Shown here: piece by piece, positions 10,145 to 19,573 of the stretch
How positions within the stretch are numbered: position 1 is the stretch's first letter
Layout: each line of letters opens with the position of its first letter
NCBI RefSeq assembly: GCF_003863335.1
Contig: NZ_RRAZ01000017.1
Coordinates: 48,413 to 112,412, forward strand
Reading direction: 5' to 3'
Length of the DNA stretch: 64,000 nt
From: Falsigemmobacter faecalis
GTDB taxonomy: Bacteria; Pseudomonadota; Alphaproteobacteria; Rhodobacterales; Rhodobacteraceae
Made by a program: the position numbers and the translations under genes
The notes under the pieces: model-generated
Told to the model about the DNA's origin: nothing
What the model saw: only the letters and a program-made list of their open reading frames with translations
Database searches by the model: none

Positions 10145-11209
10145 ATGGCGCATCCGGTTCGCGATCAGCTGAAATACTGGGCCATCGGGATGGTGCTGCT
10201 GTTTGTGGTGCTCTGGGCGCTGGGCAAGGTGATGCTGCCCTTTCTGGTGGGCGGCGCGATTGCCTATTTCCTCGACCCCGTTGCCGACCGGCTGCAAAAG
10301 CTGGGGCTGTCGCGCACCGCAGCCACGGCGATCATTTCGCTGGCGGCACTCTTTGCGACTGTGGCGCTGTTTCTCTCGGTCATTCCGACCCTCGTGCGTC
10401 AGCTCAGCGATCTGATCAACGCCGCACCTGATATTATCCGCAAACTGATGGATTATCTTTATGAGCGCTTTCCCGAGCTGACCGATAATACCTCAACCAT
10501 CCGCACCTCTCTGGCCGAACTGGGTGAGGCGATCAAATCCCGCGGCATGACGGTGGTGAATACCGTCATCGGCTCTGCGGTCAGTGTGCTCGACTGGGTG
10601 CTTTTCCTGGTCATCGTGCCGGTGGTGGCCTTTTATCTGCTGCTCGACTGGGACCGCATGATGCGCCGCATTGATGAGCTGCTGCCGCGTGACTATGCGC
10701 CGACCGTGCGCCATCTGGCGGGCGAGATTGACCGGGTGCTGGCGGCCTTTGTGCGCGGGCAGCTGACGGTCTGTCTGATCCTTGGCGGCTTTTACGCAGC
10801 CTCTCTGGCGGCGGTCGGGCTGCAGTTTGGCTTCATTGTCGGCGCCATTGCCGGGGCGATCACCTTCATTCCCTATATCGGCTCCATCGTTGGCGGCGTG
10901 CTCGCCATTGGCCTTGCACTGGTGCAATACTGGGGCGACTGGTGGTCGGTGGGACTGATTGCCGCAATCTTCGCGGTCGGACAGTTCCTTGAGGGCAATA
11001 TCATCACGCCGCGTCTGGTGGGCGGCTCGGTCGGGCTGCACCCGGTCTGGCTGCTGTTTGCGCTTTCGGCCTTCGGCACGCTTTTTGGTTTTGCAGGAAT
11101 GCTGGTGGCGGTTCCGGTGGCGGCAGCGATCGGCGTTCTCGTGCGCTATGCCTCGGCGCGCTATGTGGAGAGCGATATTTACCGCGGCGCGACCCCGCCC
11201 GAGCCCTGA
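10145..11209 (+). CDS. AI-2E family transporter (PerM-like permease)
   Basis: A 354-aa polytopic membrane protein. Hydrophobic helices start at the N-terminus ([17 protein letters not shown], then [15 protein letters not shown]), and two further groups enclose a hydrophilic middle domain. The PerM signature [19 protein letters not shown] is present around residue 237, followed by [18 protein letters not shown], which is highly conserved in the family. Such proteins export small molecules or act as Na+/H+ antiporters; the substrate here is open. AAGGACGAG lies just upstream of the ATG. Confidence 0.9.
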   Translation: MAHPVRDQLKYWAIGMVLLFVVLWALGKVMLPFLVGGAIAYFLDPVADRLQKLGLSRTAATAIISLAALFATVALFLSVIPTLVRQLSDLINAAPDIIRKLMDYLYERFPELTDNTSTIRTSLAELGEAIKSRGMTVVNTVIGSAVSVLDWVLFLVIVPVVAFYLLLDWDRMMRRIDELLPRDYAPTVRHLAGEIDRVLAAFVRGQLTVCLILGGFYAASLAAVGLQFGFIVGAIAGAITFIPYIGSIVGGVLAIGLALVQYWGDWWSVGLIAAIFAVGQFLEGNIITPRLVGGSVGLHPVWLLFALSAFGTLFGFAGMLVAVPVAAAIGVLVRYASARYVESDIYRGATPPEP

Positions 11210-11216
11210 GCCCTGC

Positions 11217-11250
11217 AGGCGGCTTTTCGTATTTTCACAGAAAGCCGCCT
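11217..11250. terminator. hairpin after the AI-2E transporter gene
   Basis: Ten-base perfect arms (11217-11226 and 11241-11250) with a 14-base loop. It starts seven bases after the stop and lies upstream of the Pho box. It has no clean T-run, so it is a weak or bidirectional terminator. Confidence 0.55.
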
Positions 11251-11263
11251 TGCGCCTGCAGAT

Positions 11264-11281
11264 TTGTCACATCACTGTCAC
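11264..11281 (+). promoter_or_regulatory. Pho box (PhoB binding site) upstream of ppk1
   Basis: TTGTCAC-ATCA-CTGTCAC is two 7-base direct repeats separated by four bases, matching the PhoB consensus CTGTCAY-N4-CTGTCAY closely. It ends 23 bases before the ppk1 ATG. Phosphate-starvation control of ppk is established in several bacteria, so the position makes sense. Confidence 0.75.
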
Positions 11282-11304
11282 AGAGCAGCTTCATCAGTGA
11301 CATC

Positions 11305-13479
11305 ATGACCCAGGCCGATTTCCTCTCCGCACCCTTCGCCGATCCCGTCACGCTTCCCGAAGGCGAAACTGAGGGGGCAAAACGTTTTTTCAACCGTGAA
11401 CTCAGCTGGCTGGCCTTTAACTGGCGCGTGCTGGAGGAGGCCGAAAACCCCCGTGTGCCGCTGCTTGAGCGGCTGCGGTTCCTGTCGATCTCGGCCACCA
11501 ATCTCGATGAGTTCTACACCGTCCGCGTGGCAGGCCTGCGCCAGCTGGTGCGCTCGGGCAACCGGATGCTCTCAGATGATGGTCATCCCCCGGCAGAACA
11601 GCTGCGCCTGATCAACGCCGATGCCCGCGATCTGATGAGCACGCAGCAAAAAACCTACCGCAGCCTCAGCACGGCCATGGAAGAGGCCGGGATCTCGATC
11701 CTGACCCGCGCGCGTCTGACGCAGGGTGACCGGGACTTTCTGCGCGAGTATTTCCTGCACCAGGTGTTTCCGGTGCTCTCGCCGCTGGCGATTGATCCGG
11801 CGCATCCCTTCCCCTTCATCCCCAATACCGGCTTTTCGCTGGGGCTGGAGCTGGAGCGCACCTCCGATCGCCGCCGCCTGCAGGCCTTGCTGCCGATCCC
11901 GAACCAGATTTCGCGCTTTGTCATCCTGCCCGCCGAAGAGGGCAGATACCGCGTTCTGCCGCTGGAGGATCTGCTGCTGCTGAACCTCTCATCGCTTTTC
12001 CCGGGCTATGATGAGATCGGCCACTGCGCGTTCCGGGTGCTGCGCGACAGCGATCTGGAGGTCGAGGATGAGGCCGAGGATCTGGTGCGCGAATTCGAGA
12101 CGGCCCTGAAGCGCCGCCGCCGCGGCGAGGTGATCCGGCTGAAAATCTCGGCCGGGGCGCCCGAGGCTTTGCGCGCGCTCATCATGGAAGAGCTCGACGT
12201 CACCTCAGATGAGGTGGTTGAGGTTAAGGGCCTGATCGGCGTGGCGGATCTGAAAGAGCTGGTGATCTCTTCGCGGCCCGATCTGCTCTGGCCGCCCTTC
12301 ACCCCGCGCGTGCCCGAGCGGGTTCTGGATCACGACGGCGATATTTTCGCCGCGATCCGACAAAAGGACATGCTGCTGCATCATCCCTATGAGACCTTCG
12401 ACATGGTCATCCGCTTTTTGCAGCAGGCGGCGCGCGACCCCAATGTGCTGGCGATCAAACAGACGCTTTACCGCACCTCTTACGACAGCCCCGTCGTGGA
12501 TGCGCTGTGCGAAGCGGCGGAGAACGGCAAATCCATCACCGCGCTGGTTGAGTTGAAAGCCCGCTTCGATGAGGCCTCCAACATCCGCCAGTCACGCCGG
12601 CTTGAGCGCTCGGGCGCGCATGTGGTTTACGGCTTCATGCATTTGAAAACCCATGCGAAAATCTCAACCGTGGTGCGGCGTGAGGGTGACAGCCTGGTCA
12701 CCTATACCCATTTCGGGACCGGCAATTACCACCCGATCACCGCGAAGATTTACACCGACCTCAGCTTCTTCACCTGTGATGCGGCGCTGGGCCGGGATGC
12801 GACCAAGGTGTTTAATTATCTCTCGGGCTATGTGCAGCCCGACAACCTGGAGAACCTTGCGATCTCGCCTATCAGCCAGAAACCGCGCCTGCTGGAGCTG
12901 ATCGCGGCAGAGGCCGACCATGCCCGTCAGGGGCGGCGCGGTGAGATCTGGGCGAAGATGAACTCGCTCATTGATATGGAAGTGATCGACGCGCTTTACG
13001 CCGCAAGTCAGGCGGGGGTGAAGATCAGCCTTGTGGTGCGCGGCATGTGCGGGTTGCGGCCCGGCATTGCGGGGCTGTCGGAAAACATCCGCGTGAAATC
13101 CATCGTCGGGCGCTTCCTTGAGCACAGCCGCATCGTCTGCTTTGGCGGCGGTGAGGGGCTGCCCTCGCGCAATGCGCGGGTCTTCATCTCCTCGGCCGAC
13201 TGGATGCGGCGCAACCTGAACCGCCGGGTCGAGACGCTGGTCGAGATCCTGAACCCCACCGTCAAGGCACAGATCGAAAGCCAGATCATGGCCGCCAATA
13301 TGGCCGATGAGGCGCAGAGCTGGATTCTCGGCCCCGATGGCCGCTACGCGCGCCAGTTGCAAAGCGAAGATCAGCGGCTTTTCAGCTGTCATCGCTTCTT
13401 TATGGAGAACCCCTCGCTTTCGGGGCGCGGCTCTGCGGGGGCGGCCGATGTGCCGCGGCTGGGCTTTTCCGGGGATTGA
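11305..13479 (+). CDS. ppk1: polyphosphate kinase 1
   Basis: A 724-aa enzyme that polymerises the gamma-phosphate of ATP into polyphosphate. The N-domain begins RFFNRELSWLAFNWRVLEEA, highly typical of PPK1. The catalytic phospholipase D-like halves are visible as HLKTHAKISTVVRREGD with YTHFGTGNYHP, which holds the autophosphorylated histidine region, and later LEHSRIVCFGGGEG and ISSADWMRRNLNRRVE. Length and domain order are complete. It is followed by ppx on the same strand after 152 bases (80 to the nearest in-frame alternative start). A Pho box lies just upstream, so PhoB control is likely. Confidence 0.96.
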   Translation: MTQADFLSAPFADPVTLPEGETEGAKRFFNRELSWLAFNWRVLEEAENPRVPLLERLRFLSISATNLDEFYTVRVAGLRQLVRSGNRMLSDDGHPPAEQLRLINADARDLMSTQQKTYRSLSTAMEEAGISILTRARLTQGDRDFLREYFLHQVFPVLSPLAIDPAHPFPFIPNTGFSLGLELERTSDRRRLQALLPIPNQISRFVILPAEEGRYRVLPLEDLLLLNLSSLFPGYDEIGHCAFRVLRDSDLEVEDEAEDLVREFETALKRRRRGEVIRLKISAGAPEALRALIMEELDVTSDEVVEVKGLIGVADLKELVISSRPDLLWPPFTPRVPERVLDHDGDIFAAIRQKDMLLHHPYETFDMVIRFLQQAARDPNVLAIKQTLYRTSYDSPVVDALCEAAENGKSITALVELKARFDEASNIRQSRRLERSGAHVVYGFMHLKTHAKISTVVRREGDSLVTYTHFGTGNYHPITAKIYTDLSFFTCDAALGRDATKVFNYLSGYVQPDNLENLAISPISQKPRLLELIAAEADHARQGRRGEIWAKMNSLIDMEVIDALYAASQAGVKISLVVRGMCGLRPGIAGLSENIRVKSIVGRFLEHSRIVCFGGGEGLPSRNARVFISSADWMRRNLNRRVETLVEILNPTVKAQIESQIMAANMADEAQSWILGPDGRYARQLQSEDQRLFSCHRFFMENPSLSGRGSAGAADVPRLGFSGD

Positions 13480-13485
13480 CGCGAC

Positions 13486-13517
13486 GGTCCACTCCGCGCA
13501 TTTTCGCGCAGTGGACC
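13486..13517 (+). other. hairpin in the ppk1-ppx intercistronic region
   Basis: Eight-base perfect outer arms (13486-13493 and 13510-13517), one C-C mismatch, then a further four-base CGCG stem and a small loop. It starts seven bases after the ppk1 stop. There is no T-run, so it is more likely an mRNA-stability or partial-termination element than a full terminator. Confidence 0.5.
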
Positions 13518-13631
13518 AAAGCTGCCGGGACTCCCGCTTGAAATCGAATCTTAAGGGATATGCAGCGTTTCAGGTCGCGGGGGCTTTCGCCTCGCGGCCT
13601 TTTCCCCTTCACGGCAAAGCCGGATTTCCTG

Positions 13632-15152
13632 ATGATCGATGATTTTGAGCCCTTCGGCCGCCCGCTCTTTGAGGACCCCTCTGCCCGCGCCCTGAGCCGG
13701 GTTGGCGTGGTGGATGTCGGCTCAAACTCGGTGCGGATGGTGGTCTTTGACGGCGCGGCCCGCAGCCCGGCCTATTTCTACAACGAAAAGGTCATGGCGG
13801 GTCTTGGCAAAGGTCTGGCGCAGACCGGGCGTCTGAACCCCGAAGGCCGGATCCGGGCGCTGGCAGCGCTCCGCCGCTTTGCCGCGCTGGCCGACGGAAT
13901 GGGCATTGCCCCCCTGACCGTGGTCGCCACCGCCGCCGTGCGCGAAGCCGAAGACGGCCCCGAATTTCAGGCCGAGGTTGAGCGCGAGACCGGGCTCAGA
14001 CTTTTCGTCATCGACGGCCAGGAAGAGGCCCGTCTGACCGCCCAGGGCGTGCTTCTGGGCTGGCCCGATGCCTCCGGGATCGTCTGCGACATCGGTGGCA
14101 ACTCGATGGAACTGGCGCGGATCGGCAAGGGCAAGGTCGGGGACCGTATCTCGACGCCGCTGGGGCCCTTCCGCCTGCAACAGGTCGAGGGCGGGCCTGA
14201 ACAGCGCGCGAAGGTCATTGAGCGCATTTTGCGCAAAGCCCGTGATATCGTGAAGCCTGAGGGCGAGCGGCTCTATCTGGTGGGCGGCTCCTGGCGGGTG
14301 ATCGCGCGCCTTGATATGGAGCGGCGCGGCTATCCGCTGACGGTTTTGCATGAATACCGCATGGAGCCTGCGGCGGTCCTTGAGACCGTGGACTGGATCC
14401 GGCGCAATGATCCCGCGACGCTGCGCAGCCGCACCGGCACTTCCGCTGAGCGGATGGAACTGGTGCCGCTGGCGGGCGAGGTTCTCTCCGCCATGGTGCA
14501 GATGTTCAGGCTGCGCGAGATTGACGTCTCATCCTATGGCATCCGCGAGGGGCTGCTCTATGAGCAGATGCCGCAGCGCCTGCGCGAGCGCGATCCGCTG
14601 ATTGAGGCCGCCCGTCAGATGGAGGCCACGCAGTCCCGGATGCCGGGTTTTGGCAAGAAGCTCTTCACCTTCCTGTTGCCGCTGTTCAAAGACGCCGATA
14701 TGGAACGCTCGCGGCTGATCAAAGCGGCCTGCCTGCTGCATGACACCACCTGGCGCTCGCATCCCGATTACCGCGCCGAGGTCTGCTTTGAGAACGCCAC
14801 CCGCGCCAACTTAGGCGGGCTCGACCATCCCGGGCGGGTCTTCCTGGGGCTCTCGCTGCTGCACCGCTATAAAAACAGCCGCTCTGGCTCGCGCTTTGAG
14901 GCGCTGTTCCGGCTTTTGAACGAAGATGAGCTGCGTCAGGCCGAAGTGCTGGGCAAGGCGATGCGCTTTGGCGCGATGTTCGCTTTGGGGGATCCGAATG
15001 AGGCAGCAGCGCTGCGCTGGCAGCCAAAGAAGAAGCTTCTGGAGCTGACCCTGCAGCCAAGGGGAGAGGCCCTCTTTGCCGAAGTGGCCCAGGCGCGGTT
15101 CAAATCGCTTGCCAATGCTCTGGGCGCGACCGCGACCGTCAGATCCGCCTGA
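13632..15152 (+). CDS. ppx: exopolyphosphatase (Ppx/GppA family)
   Basis: A 506-aa member of the ASKHA phosphatases that removes phosphate from polyP or pppGpp. The phosphate-1 motif is VVDVGSNSVRMVVFDG and the phosphate-2 motif is CDIGGNSMELARIG. The C-terminal half continues with an HD-like helical domain (IKAACLLHDTTWRSHP). Two in-frame starts are possible. ATG 13632 (MIDDFEPFGRPLF) fits the usual N-terminus; ATG 13560 would add 24 unconserved residues and has AAGGGA only one base before it. It sits downstream of ppk1, the standard synthesis/degradation pair. Confidence 0.93.
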   Translation: MIDDFEPFGRPLFEDPSARALSRVGVVDVGSNSVRMVVFDGAARSPAYFYNEKVMAGLGKGLAQTGRLNPEGRIRALAALRRFAALADGMGIAPLTVVATAAVREAEDGPEFQAEVERETGLRLFVIDGQEEARLTAQGVLLGWPDASGIVCDIGGNSMELARIGKGKVGDRISTPLGPFRLQQVEGGPEQRAKVIERILRKARDIVKPEGERLYLVGGSWRVIARLDMERRGYPLTVLHEYRMEPAAVLETVDWIRRNDPATLRSRTGTSAERMELVPLAGEVLSAMVQMFRLREIDVSSYGIREGLLYEQMPQRLRERDPLIEAARQMEATQSRMPGFGKKLFTFLLPLFKDADMERSRLIKAACLLHDTTWRSHPDYRAEVCFENATRANLGGLDHPGRVFLGLSLLHRYKNSRSGSRFEALFRLLNEDELRQAEVLGKAMRFGAMFALGDPNEAAALRWQPKKKLLELTLQPRGEALFAEVAQARFKSLANALGATATVRSA

Positions 15153-15172
15153 GCGCCCCGTCCCGGACATGA

Positions 15173-15202
15173 AAAAGCCGGCCCTTCGCGGGGCCGGCTT
15201 TT
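15173..15202. terminator. bidirectional terminator between ppx and dadA
   Basis: A twelve-base perfect stem (15173-15184 with 15191-15202) and a six-base loop. It has T-tracts on both strands and separates two convergent genes. Confidence 0.9.
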
Positions 15203-15218
15203 CTGCTGTCTGCGGATC

Positions 15219-16523
15219 TCAGATCGTGGCCGGGCGCAGCGGCGCGGCGCTGCGCGTTTCCGGCGCGCTGCGGCCATAGCGCGACACCGCCAGACCCGAG
15301 GGGTCGATCTGCGGCTGCAGGCCCGACATCAGATCCGCGAGCATCCGGCCCGAGCCTGCCGCCATGGTCCAGCCCAGCGTGCCGTGGCCGGTATTGGTCC
15401 AGAGGTTGCGATAGGGGGTCTGGCCCACAATCGGGGTGCCATCGGGCGTCATCGGGCGCAGGCCGGTCCAGAAGGTCGCCTGCGACAGATCGCCCGCCCC
15501 GCCGAACATCTCGGTCAGCGATTTCTCCAGCGTCTCGCGGCGGCGCTGGTGCAGGCTCAGATCATAGCCCGCGATTTCGGCCAGACCCCCGACCCGGATC
15601 CGGCCGCCCAGACGGGTGATCGCGACCTTGAAGGTCTCATCCATCACCGTCGAGACCGGGGCCTTCGCCTCATCCACGATCGGCGCGGTGATGGAATAGC
15701 CCTTCAGCGGCTGGATCGGCAGACGGATGCCCAGATGCTGCACGATCTGCGGCGCATAAGAGCCCAGCGCCACAACATAAGAATCCGCCTCCATCAGCCC
15801 CGCCGAAGTGGTGACCCCGGTGATGCGGTCGCCGTTCGACAGGATCGAATGGATCGTCACGCCATATTTGAAGGTCACACCGGCAGCAGCGGCCTTTTCC
15901 TGCAGGACATTGGTGAACTTAAAGCAATCGCCGGTGCCGTCACCCGGCAGACGCAGACCGCCCGCAATGCGGTGGGCTGATCCGGCCAGACCCGGCTCGG
16001 CCGCGATGCAGCCCGCGCGGTCGAGCACCTCAAAGGGCACGCCGTCTTTGCGCAGCACTTCGATGTCTTTCGCGGCGGCATCGACCTGCTTTTGCGTGCG
16101 GAAAACCTGCAGGGTGCCCTGCTCGCGGTTGTCATAGCTCAGGCCGGTCTCAGCGCGCAGATCATCCATGCAGTCGCGGCTATATTCCGCCAGACGCACC
16201 ATGCGGCTTTTGTTGCGCGCATAGGCTTTGGAGGTGCAGTTCGCCAGCATCTCCAGCATCCAGCGCAGGCGGTCCTTGTCAGAGGTCCAGTGCAAAACCA
16301 GCGGGGCATGGCGCTCAAACATCCATTTCACGGCTTTGAACGGCACGCCCGGCGCGGCCCAGGGCGCGGAATAGCCAGGGCTGATCTGCCCGGCATTGGC
16401 AAAGCTGGTCTCCTGGGCGGCACCTGCGGCGCGGTCGATCACCGTCACCTCATGTCCGGCCTTCGCCAGATACCAGGCTGAGGTTACACCGATGACACCG
16501 GAGCCGAGGATAAGAATACGCAT
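15219..16523 (-). CDS. dadA: D-amino acid dehydrogenase
   Basis: A 434-aa FAD enzyme of the DAO family that oxidises D-amino acids to keto acids and passes electrons to the respiratory chain. The N-terminal dinucleotide fold is [21 protein letters not shown], and the DadA-specific segment [22 protein letters not shown] follows. The C-terminal FAD-binding part reads [16 protein letters not shown] and [16 protein letters not shown]. No alanine racemase (dadX) is adjacent, so it is a solitary gene here. The ATG at 16523 lies just before the flavin motif. Confidence 0.95.
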   Translation of the reverse strand: MRILILGSGVIGVTSAWYLAKAGHEVTVIDRAAGAAQETSFANAGQISPGYSAPWAAPGVPFKAVKWMFERHAPLVLHWTSDKDRLRWMLEMLANCTSKAYARNKSRMVRLAEYSRDCMDDLRAETGLSYDNREQGTLQVFRTQKQVDAAAKDIEVLRKDGVPFEVLDRAGCIAAEPGLAGSAHRIAGGLRLPGDGTGDCFKFTNVLQEKAAAAGVTFKYGVTIHSILSNGDRITGVTTSAGLMEADSYVVALGSYAPQIVQHLGIRLPIQPLKGYSITAPIVDEAKAPVSTVMDETFKVAITRLGGRIRVGGLAEIAGYDLSLHQRRRETLEKSLTEMFGGAGDLSQATFWTGLRPMTPDGTPIVGQTPYRNLWTNTGHGTLGWTMAAGSGRMLADLMSGLQPQIDPSGLAVSRYGRSAPETRSAAPLRPATI

Positions 16524-16620
16524 GCTGATCTCCGCCGCGCGACAGGACTATTCCCGCGATTTTAGACCGGATCAAAGTGCAGTTCCTGCGTTTCTTCAGC
16601 GCTGAATCGCGCGCAGAAAC

Positions 16621-16660
16621 AAGAAACCCCCGCCGCAGAGGATCTGCACGGGGGTTTCTT
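16621..16660 (-). terminator. terminator after the transglycosylase gene
   Basis: An eleven-base perfect stem (16621-16631 with 16650-16660). Read on the minus strand the second arm ends in TTTCTT. It lies downstream of the gene ending at 16713 and upstream of dadA. Confidence 0.75.
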
Positions 16661-16712
16661 CGCAAGGTTCGATATTCAACGCAAGATCTGCCCGCAGGCG
16701 GAAAGCCGCGAC

Positions 16713-17303
16713 TCAGGCCTGACAATAGGCCTGATTGCGGGTCCAGGAGGCAATCTCTGCGCGCTTGGAGGCATTGCGCATCGGACCCCAGTCCATCGCC
16801 AGCCCGCCCCAGTCGCCCGGGCCGCCCGCCACTTTTCCGGTCTTTGCCACCTGCCGCGAGGCGATGTTCACCGCGCAGCTGAGATTGGCTTCGGCCTCAT
16901 AAAGCGCGCCCGCATCGCAGCCATAGGCCCGCGCGGTGGCCGGAGAGATCTGCAACAGCCCGCGGTAGCGCCCGCCTGCCCCGGCAGCCTGCGGGTTCCA
17001 GGTGCTTTCATGCTTGGCCAGCGCCGAGAAGATGCCGACCCAGAAGGCCTGCTTTTCCGCCTCGGAGGCACCGGGATACCCCGGGCAGAAGGTGGTGACA
17101 TCGGAAAGCGGCGTGGCCACCAGGGCCTGTCCCCGCGTCGAGATCGCGGCCAGCGTTGCTTTGGTCCAGTTCCCGGCATTGGGGCGATGATCCCAACGGG
17201 CGACGGGCGGCTCTGCGGTCGCATTGGCCCCCTCATTGAGGGTGCAGGCGGCGGGCAGAAGAGCAACAAGAGCGATGATCAGCGAGCGGGTAAGGGGTCT
17301 CAT
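16713..17303 (-). CDS. lytic transglycosylase, SLT-domain lipoprotein
   Basis: A 196-aa exported protein. The N-terminus MRPLTRSLIIALVALLPAACT has a lipobox-like LPAAC ending in a cysteine, so it is probably a lipoprotein. The SLT fold is visible in the second half: the catalytic Glu lies in LAKHESTWNPQAAG, followed by GRYRGLLQISPATARAYGCDA, where the family has GLMQI/LLQI-S. It cleaves peptidoglycan glycan strands. It is transcribed divergently from gatB across a 332-base region with operator-like repeats. Confidence 0.85.
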   Translation of the reverse strand: MRPLTRSLIIALVALLPAACTLNEGANATAEPPVARWDHRPNAGNWTKATLAAISTRGQALVATPLSDVTTFCPGYPGASEAEKQAFWVGIFSALAKHESTWNPQAAGAGGRYRGLLQISPATARAYGCDAGALYEAEANLSCAVNIASRQVAKTGKVAGGPGDWGGLAMDWGPMRNASKRAEIASWTRNQAYCQA

Positions 17304-17402
17304 GCGAGGATCCGGGCAGCACCGGATCCAGTGCCCGGCGCGCGATTGCTGCCCGCCAGGTGCCCCCAGGGCAACCCTGTGGCCGGGAACTGGTCACAAA
17401 TT

Positions 17403-17469
17403 GGCGAAATTTCGCCGGAAGCAGCAGGCAAAAAGCGGAATGTTCCCGATCAACCCCTGCAATGTTCCC
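17403..17469. promoter_or_regulatory. operator-like repeats in the transglycosylase/gatB divergent region
   Basis: The region 17304-17635 holds no gene. Two features stand out: a perfect 14-base palindrome GGCGAAATTTCGCC (17403-17416), and two copies of AATGTTCCC at 17439-17447 and 17461-17469, 22 bases apart, about two helical turns. Both suggest protein-binding sites. Which of the two divergent genes they serve is unknown. Confidence 0.4.
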
Positions 17470-17635
17470 ATGGGCGGGGAGTAGCCGATAGAGGTCCGGC
17501 CCGCGGATTCGCCTCTGAGCGCGGCTTTCGACGGGGCGGTTGAAAAGCCGGATTGCGGCTCTGTGACCCGGCCTCGCGGCTTGCTCAATTTCGCCTGCTG
17601 CGCTATTCGGCAGGCTGCAACACCGGAGGCAGACC

Positions 17636-19147
17636 ATGCTCGACCTGACCTATACCGCGCCGCAGCCGAAAGTGTATGCGGGCGCCAAGCAAGACTGGGA
17701 AATTGTGATCGGGATGGAGATCCATGCCCAGGTCTCCAGCCAGGCGAAGCTTTTCTCCGGCGCCTCGACTTCTTTTGGCGCAGAGCCGAATTCCAACGTC
17801 GCCTTCGTCGATGCCGCGATGCCGGGTATGCTGCCGGTCATCAATGAATTCTGCGTCGAGCAGGCTGTGCGCACCGGTCTGGGCCTGAAGGCAGGGATCA
17901 ACCTGCGCTCGGCCTTTGACCGCAAGAACTATTTCTACCCGGATCTGCCGCAGGGCTATCAGATCAGCCAGCTTTATCACCCCATCGTGGGCGAGGGCGA
18001 AGTGCTGGTGGAACTCGCGCCCGGTATCGCCCGTCTGGTGCGCATCGAGCGGATCCACCTTGAGCAGGACGCCGGCAAGTCGATCCACGACATGGATCCG
18101 GCGCTGTCTTTTGTGGACTTCAACCGCACCGGCGTGGCGCTGATGGAGATCGTCTCGCGCCCCGATATCCGTGGCCCGGAAGAGGCCGCAGCCTTTGTGA
18201 CCAAGCTGCGCCAGATCCTGCGCTATCTCGGCACCTGCGACGGCAATATGCAAAACGGCAATATGCGCGCCGATGTGAACGTCTCAATCTGCCCGATCGG
18301 CAATTATGAGAAGTTCCAGGAAACCGGCGATTTCGGCTGGCTTGGCACGCGCTGCGAGATCAAGAACATGAACTCGATGCGCTTTATCCAGGCGGCCATC
18401 GACGTTGAGGCCCGCCGCCAGATCGCCATCGTCGAAGACGGCGGCAAGGTGGATCAGGAAACCCGCCTTTACGATCCGGATAAAAACGAGACCCGCTCGA
18501 TGCGCTCGAAGGAAGAAGCGCATGATTACCGCTACTTCCCCTGCCCCGATCTGCTGCCGCTGGAAATCGAGCAGGCCTGGGTCGATGAAATCGCCCGCAC
18601 CATGCCGGAACTGCCGGACGCCAAAAAGCAGCGCTTCATGGGCGACTATGGTCTGACCGATTACGACGCCTCGGTTCTGACGGCAGAGCTTGATGCCGGT
18701 GCCTATTTTGACGCCGTGGCCGGTGGCCGTGACGGCAAGATTGCGGCCAACTGGGTCATCAATGAGCTCTTTGGCCGTCTGAACAAAGAAGGCCTTGAGA
18801 TCGCAGCAAGCCCGGTTTCGGCCGTTCAGCTGGGTGGTCTTCTGGATCTCCTCGGCAATCAGGTGATCTCGGGCAAACTCGCGAAGGATCTCTTTGAAAT
18901 CCTCTGGACGGAAGGCGGCGATCCGGCGGTCATCGTCGAAGAGCGCGGGATGAAGCAGGTGACCGACACCGGCGCGATCGAGAAAGCCGTCGAAGAGATC
19001 ATCGCTGCCAACCCCGCGCAGGTCGAAAAAGCGAAGCAAAACCCGAAACTTGCGGGCTGGTTCGTGGGCCAGGTGATGAAATCGACCGGCGGCAAAGCCA
19101 ACCCGGCTGCGGTGAATGACATCGTGAACGCCAAACTCGGCCTCTGA
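17636..19147 (+). CDS. gatB: Asp/Glu-tRNA(Asn/Gln) amidotransferase subunit B
   Basis: A 503-aa GatB. With GatA and GatC it converts misacylated Glu-tRNA-Gln and Asp-tRNA-Asn to the amidated forms. The catalytic cradle begins [24 protein letters not shown]. It includes [15 protein letters not shown] and the signature FDFNRTG-like block [20 protein letters not shown], then RADVNVSI and the [14 protein letters not shown] block. The C-terminal helical YqeY-like tail is complete. GGAGG precedes the ATG at 17636. gatA and gatC are not in the window. Confidence 0.97.
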   Translation: MLDLTYTAPQPKVYAGAKQDWEIVIGMEIHAQVSSQAKLFSGASTSFGAEPNSNVAFVDAAMPGMLPVINEFCVEQAVRTGLGLKAGINLRSAFDRKNYFYPDLPQGYQISQLYHPIVGEGEVLVELAPGIARLVRIERIHLEQDAGKSIHDMDPALSFVDFNRTGVALMEIVSRPDIRGPEEAAAFVTKLRQILRYLGTCDGNMQNGNMRADVNVSICPIGNYEKFQETGDFGWLGTRCEIKNMNSMRFIQAAIDVEARRQIAIVEDGGKVDQETRLYDPDKNETRSMRSKEEAHDYRYFPCPDLLPLEIEQAWVDEIARTMPELPDAKKQRFMGDYGLTDYDASVLTAELDAGAYFDAVAGGRDGKIAANWVINELFGRLNKEGLEIAASPVSAVQLGGLLDLLGNQVISGKLAKDLFEILWTEGGDPAVIVEERGMKQVTDTGAIEKAVEEIIAANPAQVEKAKQNPKLAGWFVGQVMKSTGGKANPAAVNDIVNAKLGL

Positions 19148-19170
19148 TCTTCCGCTCAGCTGCGATCTTT

Positions 19171-19202
19171 AAAGCCCCGCCCTGATCAGGCGGGGTTTTT
19201 CT
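19171..19202 (+). terminator. gatB terminator
   Basis: A seven-base GC stem (19175-19181 with 19189-19195) and a seven-base loop, followed by TTTTTCTTT. It starts about 25 bases after the stop. Confidence 0.88.
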
Positions 19203-19519
19203 TTGGTGAGATCTGCGGAAGGCCCAGGGCCGTACGCGCCTCGGGCCAAATCGCTCCATGACCTCGGGTTCATCCGTGCTCCCTCAGAGCCCTTCCCGCC
19301 TGGGGAACTGGCTGCGAGGTCCCCTGTCCGGCTGGGAGCGTGCTGCTTGCATTGGCTTTGTTGATCCGCGCGGCAGGCGCATCCTCCGGGCCTGTGCCAG
19401 CCTGGCATGGCCGTGTTGCTGCCGCGGAGCGTGAAGCCACTCTGACGAGGCCTGGCAGCAACACGGCAATGAGCGGGTGTTTTCACCCCATACCTGCTCC
19501 GGGTCAGAGCGGGTCAGGA
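19203..19519. other. gene-free stretch with a 14-bp inverted repeat
   Basis: About 320 bases between the gatB terminator and the terminator of the next, convergent gene. The only clear structure is a perfect 14-base inverted repeat, GCCGTGTTGCTGCC at 19410-19423 and its complement at 19454-19467, with a 30-base spacer. No credible open frame was found on either strand. Confidence 0.5.
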
Positions 19520-19555
19520 AAACAAAAGGACCGCCCGCGATCTGCGGGCGGTCCT
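19520..19555 (-). terminator. terminator of the 372-aa periplasmic protein gene
   Basis: A twelve-base perfect stem (19527-19538 with 19544-19555) with a five-base loop. On the minus strand it is followed by TTTTGTTTTC. It lies 19 bases past the stop at 19574. Confidence 0.9.
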
Positions 19556-19573
19556 GCTTATGCGACCGGCAGC

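Noticed and set aside
17439..17469. LexA site (GTTC-N7-GTTC)
   Set aside because: The two GTTC copies are 18 bases apart instead of seven, so the alphaproteobacterial LexA consensus is not met.
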